The notes below the pieces were generated by a model that saw nothing but the letters and a program-made list of their open reading frames with translations, searched no databases and was not told the DNA's origin. DNA of 64,000 nt from Nocardia tengchongensis (lineage in GTDB: Bacteria > Actinomycetota > Actinomycetes > Mycobacteriales > Mycobacteriaceae), in assembly GCF_018362975.1 (NCBI RefSeq), contig NZ_CP074371.1, positions 3,906,001-3,970,000 of the forward strand, written 5' to 3'. Every line of letters starts with the position of its first letter. Position 1 is the first letter of the stretch. The translations under genes and the position numbers were made by a program. This document shows, in pieces, positions 30,811-36,927 of the stretch.

Positions 30811-32216
30811 GCCGGCTCCCTGGCCCAGTGGAACTCGGCGCCTCGTGAGGTGGGGTCGTGACCGGTCAGCACCACATCGGGCATCTCGGTCGGCACTCGT
30901 GGATCGGGGAAGCGCGCCGGCATCGGTGCCGGGTCGGACGCTCGGTCGTAGCCCGGCGGCGGTGGCGGGAACGGTGCCGAGCGCTCGATCATCGCCGCGT
31001 AGTACGGCAGCCACTTGCCATGATTGAACGTCACCGCTCCGACGATGCGGCCCCGGTGGCCGTAAGCCGCGGCGAAGCGATAGTCCTCGGGAGACCCCTG
31101 GGTGAACACGATCTCGTCGCCGAACGAGCACACCCCCACGCCCTTGATGTTCACCCCGAATTGGCCCGACCAGAACGAGGGCAGCGGCAAGTGCGGTCGC
31201 CGCTCGGTCTCCAGATTGATCATGTTGTTCGCGGCGACCTGCGCCCCGCACACCGCGTTGTCCCAGTGCTCCATCGAGATGAACTGATACTCGTACAGCA
31301 CGTGTGGCTGACGCGCGACATCCCCGGCCACGAAGACGTTGTCGGTCACCACCCCGTTGATGTCGAACGCGCGACAGCCCGCGTCGCAGCCGACTCCCCA
31401 GAAACCGGCGGCCAGCCCGGCGCCCGCCAGCCACTCGACGTTGCGGATCGACCCCAACGACGCCACCACCACATCGACATCGAGGGTGGTCCCATCCGAG
31501 AGCCGGGCCCGGCGCACATGCCCGCCGGCATCGCCGTCGAGGGCTTCCACCGATACGCCGGTACGCAGGTCGACGCCGGCGTCGCGCTGCATCCGGGCGG
31601 CGATGTCGCCGATCACCCCGCCCAGCGGCCCCACCAGCGGCCCGCCTCCGCGCTCGGCGACGGTCACCGGCAACCCCAGCTCACAGCACACCGAAGCCAT
31701 CTCCGAGCCGACGAACCCCGAGCCGACGACGAGAACCCGCTTCGGGCCGGCCCGCAGTGCCGCCTGCAGCCGGGCCGCGTCATCGCAGGTGCGCACCGTG
31801 AACACCCCCTGCAGGGCGGCCTCGGCCGGGTTGAACCACGGCCGTGCGCGAACGCCGGTGGCGATGAGCAGCCGGTCGTAGGGCACCGCGTCTCCGGTGG
31901 CCAGCAAGACCTGTTTGTTCACCCGGTCCAAACCGGTCGCGGCCACACCCAGCCGCCACTGCGCGTCGATGTCCCGCATCCGGGGAAGCTTGGTGTGATC
32001 GGCGCGAACCCAGCCCTTCAGGACCTGCTTGGACAGCGGCGGGCGGTCGTAGGGTTCGTGCGTCTCGTCACCGATGAGGGTCAAAGGCCCACAGAAGCCC
32101 TTGTCTCGCAAAGCTTCCGCGGCACGAAGTCCGGCCAGCGACGCACCCACGATCACGATCCGGCCCTCGGCCCGAAACATCCTGACCAGGTCCGCGGCCA
32201 ACGACGCGGTGCTCAT
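30807..32216 (-). CDS. FAD-dependent ferredoxin reductase
   Basis: A 469-residue two-dinucleotide-fold flavoprotein of the putidaredoxin/rhodocoxin reductase type. Visible are the FAD motif IVIVGASLAGLRAAEALR, PYDRPPLSKQVL, the NAD motif VLVVGSGFVGSEMASV and the second FAD-binding segment GVVTDNVFVAGDVAR. It passes electrons from NAD(P)H to the small ferredoxin encoded just upstream. It overlaps both neighbours by 4 bases (ATGA). The C-terminal ~50 residues are Pro-rich and extend beyond typical members. Confidence 0.92.
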   Translation of the reverse strand: MSTASLAADLVRMFRAEGRIVIVGASLAGLRAAEALRDKGFCGPLTLIGDETHEPYDRPPLSKQVLKGWVRADHTKLPRMRDIDAQWRLGVAATGLDRVNKQVLLATGDAVPYDRLLIATGVRARPWFNPAEAALQGVFTVRTCDDAARLQAALRAGPKRVLVVGSGFVGSEMASVCCELGLPVTVAERGGGPLVGPLGGVIGDIAARMQRDAGVDLRTGVSVEALDGDAGGHVRRARLSDGTTLDVDVVVASLGSIRNVEWLAGAGLAAGFWGVGCDAGCRAFDINGVVTDNVFVAGDVARQPHVLYEYQFISMEHWDNAVCGAQVAANNMINLETERRPHLPLPSFWSGQFGVNIKGVGVCSFGDEIVFTQGSPEDYRFAAAYGHRGRIVGAVTFNHGKWLPYYAAMIERSAPFPPPPPGYDRASDPAPMPARFPDPRVPTEMPDVVLTGHDPTSRGAEFHWAREPA

Positions 32217-32431
32217 TCCTCGGGCTCCGGCCCGTCGGGGGTATGGGTCTCCACCATGATCGCCTGCACCGGGCACGCCGCCGCCGCCCGCAACACCCGC
32301 TGACGCTGGGCGTCATCAGGGTTGGGGTCATACGCCAGCGCCTCCTCGCCCAGCATTTCGAGCACATCCGGCGCCAGCGGAACACACTGCGCATACCCCT
32401 GACACCGATTCAGATCAACCACGATGCGCAT
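32213..32431 (-). CDS. [3Fe-4S] ferredoxin of a P450 system
   Basis: 72 residues. The cluster ligands are Cys10 and Cys16 in RCQGYAQCVPLAPDVLE and the Cys of ACPVQAI near residue 53, giving the C-x5-C...C-P pattern of actinobacterial P450 ferredoxins that hold a 3Fe-4S cluster. The ALAYDPNPDD region and the acidic C-terminus are also typical. It is the first gene of the operon with the reductase and P450, making the set a self-sufficient electron chain. Confidence 0.92.
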   Translation of the reverse strand: MRIVVDLNRCQGYAQCVPLAPDVLEMLGEEALAYDPNPDDAQRQRVLRAAAACPVQAIMVETHTPDGPEPEE

Positions 32432-32501
32432 ACCCTCAGCTCCTCACCCGAACTGTGTCCCGATGTGGTAACCCCGCTGATCGCTCGATCCGGACCCAAG
32501 C

Positions 32502-32673
32502 CTAGTCCTCGCCACCTTCCCCTATCCAGTCCTCCTCATCTCCGACGACTCCGAAGAAAGGGCGCGTTCGGGACCGGGTGCGGTAGATCGAATCTGGCTG
32601 ATGTGCCCCTTGGTGATGCCGAGTCGATCGGCAATCTCTGTGTAGCTCCAGCCGTTTCGGTGGGATTTCTCGA
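32502..32673 (-). pseudogene. Remnant of a helix-turn-helix protein
   Basis: The reverse strand reads GWSYTEIADRLGITKGHISQ, a clear helix-turn-helix, then IRSTAPGPERA. The usual family ending FFGVVGDEEDWIGEGGED is in a neighbouring frame and stops at 32502. The 5' part is missing: it is replaced at ~32675 by the end of an integrase remnant on the other strand. Both a truncation and a frameshift are therefore present. Between the ferredoxin start and 32501 nothing is recognised. Confidence 0.6.
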
Positions 32674-32678
32674 GAGGG

Positions 32679-32836
32679 GTGGTCCCGCATGGCCTTCGGC
32701 ATGCCGCTGCCTCATCGGCCATCAGCGCTGGGGCGAATATCAAAGTCGTGCAACGGATGCTGGGCGCAAGACGGCGAAGTCGGCCCTCGACCTCTACGGA
32801 CATCTCTTCCTGGGCGGGCTGCCGTGGACCGCATAG
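32679..32836 (+). pseudogene. 3' remnant of a tyrosine integrase
   Basis: VPHGLRHAAASSAISAGANI followed by KVVQRMLG matches the C-terminal catalytic part (H-x-x-R-H box) of the intact integrase at 39760-40968. The tyrosine-box end SALDLYGHLF follows one frame over and stops at 32836. The N-terminal ~300 residues are gone. It is diverged in sequence from the intact copy, so it comes from a related but older element. It is followed by the same terminator-like palindrome and the same att repeat as the intact gene. Confidence 0.8.
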
Positions 32837-32840
32837 AAAA

Positions 32841-32872
32841 AGGGCGGTTCCGGTGATCACCGAAACCGCCCT
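32841..32872. terminator. Terminator-like palindrome beside the left att site
   Basis: A 32-base palindrome with a single mismatch, nearly identical to the one at 40972-41005 that follows the intact integrase. It lies 7 bases from the left att repeat. Confidence 0.6.
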
Positions 32873-32878
32873 CTACCC

Positions 32879-32933
32879 TGGTGCCGAGTGTGGGAATCGA
32901 ACCCACACGCCCTTCCGGGCAACGGTTTTTGAG
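32879..32933. repeat. Left attachment site (attL), tRNA-Leu 3' fragment
   Basis: 55 bases identical to 41011-41065. On the reverse strand it reads the tRNA-Leu sequence from the anticodon loop CTCAAAA through the variable arm, T arm and acceptor end to CCA. Identity stops at 32933/41065, next to the anticodon loop, a common crossover point for tRNA-integrating tyrosine recombinases. Confidence 0.92.
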
Positions 32934-32975
32934 GTTGACCTTCTCGATGTTTGGGGATTTGGGGTGAGCGCTGGC

Positions 32976-33118
32976 AACGCACGAATCGGTGTTCTGACCG
33001 GCCAATTCGTGCGTTGGACTGTATCGAGCGCGTTGGTTGGGTTGAGGGCTGTTGCGTACCGACCACGTACCGGTGGATGGGCCTGCGACCTCTTGGTCCC
33101 GAACTACCAAACGGTACG
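32976..33118. promoter_or_regulatory. Possible integrase arm sites at the left end
   Basis: Inside the left end lies a perfect 11-bp inverted repeat (32976-32986 with 33005-33015). After it comes TGCGTACC at 33053-33060, then CGTACC at 33066-33071 and its inverse GGTACG at 33113-33118. TGCGTACC also occurs twice, 11 bases apart, at the right end (40944 and 40955). The shared motif at both ends is what arm-type integrase sites would look like. Confidence 0.4.
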
Positions 33119-33259
33119 TTTTGTCCGATGTTGGCGGCTGTCGACGGTGTTGTGACTCGGTCTCTACCAGTGATTCTCAGTGTTGGTGAGGTTGATCCGC
33201 GGGGGCGAAGCTTGCTCGCGCTGCGGACCGTGGCCACTTCGAACAGCGCGTCACGCGGC

Positions 33260-33370
33260 ATGTGCGTACGCATCCGCTGGGAAATCCGCGACGACATCCA
33301 CGAAGCCTTCCTCAGCCTGGCCTGCAGCATCATCTGCTGGCGCAGACTGACCAAACTCCCACTTTGTTAG
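33260..33370 (+). pseudogene. C-terminal fragment of an IS5-family transposase
   Basis: RIRWEIRDDIHEAFLSLACS followed by IICWRRL matches the C-terminus of actinobacterial IS5-type transposases, where a basic R-W-E-R-R-D-D segment precedes a hydrophobic end. Only ~36 residues remain and no catalytic domain is present upstream. It is a dead IS fragment inside the element. Confidence 0.65.
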
Positions 33371-33500
33371 GAGTTCTAAGTGCCCTACGCCCCGAATATT
33401 GGGGGCTCGAAGACTCCGTCTCGATCATGAAAGTGTTCATTTCACATTTGGGGGGCGCGGTCCGGTGGAGGCCGATCGCGGCATCGAAAGGAAATGTATC

Positions 33501-33704
33501 GTGCGGGTTCTCATGACCGCCGCCGCCGCGGCGGCAGTCTTCTCTGCGGGCATCGGCCCGGCCACGGCGGCCCAGCTGCCGCCGACGGACGCCGCGGTCG
33601 CACCGGTGACGCAGACCGTTAGTACCGGTTCGGCCGGCATAGACCTGCCGATCTGCGCCGTGCTGCTCAGTTTCTGTGGCCTGAACCCGCGGCCAATCGG
33701 CTAG
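33501..33704 (+). CDS. Small secreted peptide with one cysteine pair
   Basis: 67 residues. GTG 33501 (AAGGAAA about 9 bases upstream) starts a short basic N-terminus and an Ala-rich hydrophobic core (TAAAAAAVFSAGIGPATAAQ), a clear signal peptide with cleavage probably after ATA. The mature part is about 45 residues with a cysteine pair in LPICAVLLSFCGLNP. No family recognised. It is carried by the mobile element and could be a small exported factor; no immunity or processing gene is adjacent. Confidence 0.5.
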   Translation: MRVLMTAAAAAAVFSAGIGPATAAQLPPTDAAVAPVTQTVSTGSAGIDLPICAVLLSFCGLNPRPIG

Positions 33705-33880
33705 GAATAGTGTCGATTTCCGCGCGGCTACCCAACTGTTCGGCGACGACCAGGACGGACAGCCTTGTTCCCTAATGAACACTCCTCGCGTGCGTACGCG
33801 CGAGACGCGTTGGGACAAAGGGTCGGTATGCATGAAGCCAGCGACACCGGCCCGTCCCCGGACATCCGACAGCCCGAACA

Positions 33881-33995
33881 CTTAAGAGGTGACTCGATTC
33901 CCTCTTATGCGGGTAGTTCAATGCTCCGGCCCCCTGCTTAAGAGGTGAAGCTGCTCCCCTCTTACGAGGTGATACGCCTTCCCTCGTAAGAGGGG
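33881..33995. repeat. Iteron-like direct repeats plus inverted repeat
   Basis: CTTAAGAGGTGA occurs at 33881 and 33937, and as CTTACGAGGTGA at 33961. A perfect 14-bp inverted repeat overlaps the third copy (33956-33969 with 33982-33995, 12-base spacer). The sequence is more AT-rich than its surroundings. The layout fits an operator cluster or a replication/transfer origin of the element. Together with the next three entries it fills the 766-base gene-free stretch 33705-34470. Confidence 0.6.
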
Positions 33996-34005
33996 ATCCC
34001 TTCGT

Positions 34006-34147
34006 TGTGGTCCTCCTCGGTTCGTGCCCCGCAATGCATCGTGACGTTCGCTCGCAACCCTTCCCTTTGTGGTCTTGCTCCCGACGCAACCGAACTGCCA
34101 ACGCAATATCCGCGCCCAACTGCCCCTCGTTGTGGTCCCCTGTGGTC
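34006..34147. repeat. Four copies of TGTGGTC
   Basis: TGTGGTC, mostly within TTGTGGTCC, occurs at 34006, 34068, 34131 and 34141, i.e. at intervals of 62, 63 and 10 bases. No gene is convincing here. The regular spacing suggests protein-binding sites. Confidence 0.4.
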
Positions 34148-34177
34148 CTTCTTGAAACTCTCACTCTCCCAATCTCA

Positions 34178-34326
34178 ATCGCTCCCGCCCATGCCCTCTG
34201 AACCCAAAACTGGCTCTTGTCTCTCGTGCTCCTGACTACCTTCAGCGAAGCGGGAGGTAGTCAGGAGCACGAGAGACAAGAGCCCTGCGCCGAAGGTGCA
34301 GATCAGAGGGCATGGGCAGGAGCGAT
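34178..34326. repeat. Very long hairpin, two stacked stems
   Basis: Inner stem: a perfect 30-bp inverted repeat (34212-34241 with 34255-34284) around a 13-base loop. Outer stem: 24 bp with one mismatch (34178-34201 with 34303-34326). The two are separated by an asymmetric internal loop of 10 and 18 bases. Together they make a 149-base structure with ~53 paired positions, far longer than a terminator. It lies in the gene-free part of the element. Confidence 0.85.
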
Positions 34327-34352
34327 CGACCGGACCAGGACCGGAAAAAGTT

Positions 34353-34412
34353 GTCCCGGCACTATCCAGGCAGTGTCCCGGCACTATCCCGGCACTCTTC
34401 CGGCAGTTATGG
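34353..34412. repeat. Tandem CCGGCACT iterons
   Basis: GTCCCGGCACTATCC occurs at 34353-34367 and 34375-34389 (22-base period). It is followed directly by degenerate copies at 34388-34401 and 34400-34412. They sit between the long hairpin and the end of the reverse-strand HTH-TPR gene. Iterons of this type often bind a replication or partition protein. Confidence 0.5.
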
Positions 34413-34470
34413 ACAGAAAAAGGGCCGTCGGTGAGTTCCGGGGAACCCGCCGACGGCCCACTGCCGATAC

Positions 34471-35826
34471 TTAAGCGACGAGACCGAGCATGTTGCTCGC
34501 ATCCTGGTTGAATTCCTGAACCTGAGGAATCGTCGCGAAGGGCTTCAGCTTTCGCTGAAGATCCGTTACGGCCTCAAGGCACCGGGAGGAGTTCACAGTG
34601 GTGGTCAGCCGGATGACGATCCTCCCGCGCTCCGCAGCTGCTTCGATCTCGTTGCGCTGGATGTGGGCGGCCGCTACTGCCGCCTGGCTGAGACCGCCTC
34701 GCCGTGCGCGGCGTTGCTGAAGGCAATCCTCGATCGACATACCGGCAAACCGATCGATCTCATTGGGCTGGTTCAGATCTCTGAAGACGTTGGCTGCTTC
34801 GCCGAAGAAGTAAGCGCGGTCAATGAAGCGGGCCCATTCGGGTTCCGACTCGTGGTCGACGCTATCGAAGACCCGCTCGGCCCGTCCAATTGCTTTGGTC
34901 GCAGCGGTGGCGTCCCCGAGCCTGGCCAAGGCCCGCGCCTCCAAGATGCCGAGGTCGGCGTAGCAGGCGGGAGAAGCCTCCGGGCCGATGCCATGGAGTC
35001 CGGCTCGGGCAAGGGCGACAGCTTCGTGCGAGTAGCCCAGGAGGTTGGCTTGGTCTGCCATGCCGGCGAGCACGTGCGCACCGAGTACCGGGTTCTCGGC
35101 GGCCTGCGACAGGCGGAGCGCCTGGATGAGATACCGCTGGGCGAGGCCGTGCTCTCCATCGTCGTAGGCCATCCAACCGATGAGGTACGCCTGTTCGGCG
35201 GCGGCGTCATACAGGGCCTTCTGAACGTCGGGCTCGTGTTCGCGCCGGATCAATGGGATGACGGTCGAGTTCATGTAGCTGATGAGTGCGGTGCGGGCGT
35301 GCCCGCCGCCGCGCATGACGTCCATTTCCTGGAAGAGGCTGAACATGTTGCGGATTCCCGCGACCTGGTTCATGCCGATCGCACGCGCACCGCGGTCTGA
35401 GACGGTCTCCTCGAAGGTCGCCAGCAGCCAGTCACGACTCGGGGCGGCCAGGGCCGCCAGGATGAAAGGGGCGCTGAACTGTCCGCTCGTGTAGGCGGTA
35501 CCCAGGTCCCGGATCGTCTCCACGGACGACTCCGGGTCATGGGGATATTGAAGGCCACGCGATGCCACGGACTCGAATCCTTCCATCCCAATATCAGCCG
35601 GGCGGACGCGCCGGCTGAGTCGCTCGGAGAGCACTCGACAGATCAGCGTAGGCGTGATCCCTCGCGGTTTCTGCCCCTTGTTCACCCAGCGATGGATTGC
35701 GGTGTAGTCGTACCGTAGGGCCTGGCCCTCGTCGGCGCCCAGCTCGTTGATGCGCTTCGCGAGCCCGGCCCAGGAGATTCCTGCCTCGGTGATCAGCTCA
35801 GCCAGTTCGGAGTTTCGTTCGGTCAC
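34471..35826 (-). CDS. HTH-TPR transcriptional regulator
   Basis: 451 residues. The N-terminus (ISWAGLAKRINELGADEGQA to RYDYTAIHRWVNKGQKP, about residues 17-58) is a Cro/XRE-like DNA-binding domain. The remainder is helical with TPR-like repeats (AEQAYLIGWMAYDDGEHGLA, LAGMADQANLLGYSHEAVAL). This architecture is common among regulators on actinomycete plasmids and integrative elements. GTG 35826 is chosen (GAGGG 7 bases upstream). It probably controls element genes; ligand or peptide partner unknown. Confidence 0.8.
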   Translation of the reverse strand: MTERNSELAELITEAGISWAGLAKRINELGADEGQALRYDYTAIHRWVNKGQKPRGITPTLICRVLSERLSRRVRPADIGMEGFESVASRGLQYPHDPESSVETIRDLGTAYTSGQFSAPFILAALAAPSRDWLLATFEETVSDRGARAIGMNQVAGIRNMFSLFQEMDVMRGGGHARTALISYMNSTVIPLIRREHEPDVQKALYDAAAEQAYLIGWMAYDDGEHGLAQRYLIQALRLSQAAENPVLGAHVLAGMADQANLLGYSHEAVALARAGLHGIGPEASPACYADLGILEARALARLGDATAATKAIGRAERVFDSVDHESEPEWARFIDRAYFFGEAANVFRDLNQPNEIDRFAGMSIEDCLQQRRARRGGLSQAAVAAAHIQRNEIEAAAERGRIVIRLTTTVNSSRCLEAVTDLQRKLKPFATIPQVQEFNQDASNMLGLVA

Positions 35827-35900
35827 CCGGCCCACCCTCTTTCAACCGAATCTCAGATCCTCGGCTGATGATACGCCCGCGGCTTCGGCCGCAGCCGAAA

Positions 35901-36035
35901 CTGATTGAGGCGGGTTGACACTGCTGTAGTCGCACATAGTGCATTGGATAGTGCTGTCGCACATGGGCTTTCACATGGTGCGCGCACGACGGCGCTGGAG
36001 CTTTCCTGGATGTATGAGTTGGAAGCTGATTGAGG
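35901..36035. promoter_or_regulatory. CTGATTGAGG repeats upstream of the HTH-TPR gene
   Basis: CTGATTGAGG occurs at 35901-35910 and 36026-36035 in the 226-base gap between the two reverse-strand regulator genes. The related CTGATTGACC is at 36450. A 6-bp hairpin lies at 35884-35899. Likely binding sites for one of the element's regulators. Confidence 0.4.
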
Positions 36036-36052
36036 TGGTTGGCGCGGTGGAT

Positions 36053-36391
36053 CTATTGCCGCCGTGGGCCTTTCGCTGCCGATCCCTCGATCAACTCGTA
36101 CAGCTCGGAGACCTGGCTCTCCAGGAGTTTGACACGGGCTTCGAGGTCTGCCTTCTGGCTCGCGTTTGCGGTGCGTACGAAGGTTCCGACGCCTTGCTGA
36201 GACTCGATCAGGCCCAGATCGCGAAGCACATCGAGAGCCCTGTCCACGGTATTCAGGGCGACGTCGTAGTGCGTCATCAGCTCGGCCTTGGTCGGCAGCT
36301 GACTCCCAACTGCGTACGTGCCAGCAATGATCTTGTCGCGGAGATCGTTTGCAATCACCTGGTACTTCGGTGTGCTGGCGGACTCGGTCAT
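36053..36391 (-). CDS. GntR-family regulator, KorSA-like
   Basis: 112 residues. The winged-helix domain (residues ~8-70) is visible as YQVIANDLRDKIIAGTYAVG, LPTKAELMTHYDVALNTVDR and the ending GVGTFV, the GntR pattern. A short coiled-coil tail (ADLEARVKLLESQVSELYEL) replaces the usual ligand domain. KorSA-type GntR proteins repress transfer and excision genes in actinomycete integrative elements. ATG 36391 is preceded, on its own strand, by TATCAT 6 bases upstream, so the mRNA is probably leaderless. Confidence 0.85.
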   Translation of the reverse strand: MTESASTPKYQVIANDLRDKIIAGTYAVGSQLPTKAELMTHYDVALNTVDRALDVLRDLGLIESQQGVGTFVRTANASQKADLEARVKLLESQVSELYELIEGSAAKGPRRQ

Positions 36392-36397
36392 GTGTCA

Positions 36398-36425
36398 ATG
36401 ATAGGAGGTGACTCAGGAGTGACTC
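36398..36425 (-). promoter_or_regulatory. Promoter and operator of the GntR gene
   Basis: On the reverse strand TATCAT (36398-36403) is the -10, 6 bases from the ATG. GTGACTC, read on the + strand, occurs at 36408-36414 and 36419-36425, 11 bases apart, inside the promoter spacer. This placement suits autorepression. GTGACTCG also occurs at 33152, 33889 and 37342 in the element. Confidence 0.5.
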
Positions 36426-36449
36426 GATCCAACCGTTCTCCCCGCATAA

Positions 36450-36470
36450 CTGATTGACCTATGATTGACT
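36450..36470. repeat. Tandem TGATTGAC repeats in the divergent regulatory region
   Basis: TGATTGAC occurs at 36451-36458 and 36462-36469, one helical turn apart, between the GntR gene and the rightward operon that begins at 36607. Probably an operator. Confidence 0.45.
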
Positions 36471-36507
36471 AGTTGAGTAGCGCTGAGAGGTGCTGCGACA
36501 GAAGAAA

Positions 36508-36538
36508 ACTCCCCGACAGTGTCGAGCTGTCGGGGAGT
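36508..36538 (+). terminator. Leader hairpin before the rightward operon
   Basis: A perfect 12-bp inverted repeat (36508-36519 and 36527-36538) with a 7-base loop, 69 bases upstream of the first rightward gene. It is either a terminator for transcription entering from outside or an attenuator of the operon. No U-run follows. Confidence 0.5.
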
Positions 36539-36606
36539 CAGCGCCAAAGCGGTTCCAGCCGCTTCAGCAATTCACTCACTTCCAGGACGAGAGAGGCCCC
36601 TGAAGC

Positions 36607-36927
36607 ATGTCCAGTGTAGAACGATCGCAGCCCGATTCTGAGGGCTGGTACGTCGCGGAGGGCGTCGTCGAGCGGCTCGCGGCCGGACGAATCGAGTACC
36701 ACCGACCGGGCGAGTCGATCGCCGATTTCGAGGCCGGCATCGACGCGCGGATCGCGGCGATCCTGAACCGGTCCAACCAGAACAAGCTGTCCGTGGAACG
36801 CGCTATCGGCGACGGCGGTCGGCTGCCGCGATCGACGGGGATGGCCGATCCCGGACCACAACGGACGGGGGAGAGTCCGGCTGAGGTGTCACCGTACGTC
36901 TGTGTGGATCGGCGGCGGTCGCGGTGA
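36607..36927 (+). CDS. Hypothetical protein, first gene of the element's rightward operon
   Basis: 106 residues with no recognised family. The N-terminal half (EGWYVAEGVVERLAAGRIEY, then ESIADFEAGIDARIAAIL) looks like a small helical domain; the C-terminal part is polar and probably disordered. Its TGA overlaps the next gene's GTG, so the two are coupled. The product is probably specific to this class of element. Confidence 0.55.
   Translation: MSSVERSQPDSEGWYVAEGVVERLAAGRIEYHRPGESIADFEAGIDARIAAILNRSNQNKLSVERAIGDGGRLPRSTGMADPGPQRTGESPAEVSPYVCVDRRRSR

Noticed and set aside
29539..31434. 631-codon reading of the P450 gene
   Set aside because: The first ~208 codons are antisense to the reductase gene; P450 homology starts at the ATG at 30810.
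32434..32500. A further tRNA-Leu fragment marking the left end of the older element
   Set aside because: I looked for the acceptor-end sequence of tRNA-Leu left of the integrase remnant and found none.
32522..32860. Intact reverse-strand HTH gene of 112 codons
   Set aside because: Its N-terminal half is merely antisense to the integrase remnant; only the HTH part is real and it is truncated and frameshifted.
33330..33881. 183-codon reverse frame over the small secreted peptide
   Set aside because: Low-complexity Arg-rich sequence without family pattern and without a convincing start signal; the forward-strand frame has a signal peptide and ribosome-binding site.
33881..34412. CRISPR array
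   Set aside because: The repeats are short, of different types and irregularly spaced, there are no unique spacers of constant length, and no cas gene is present.
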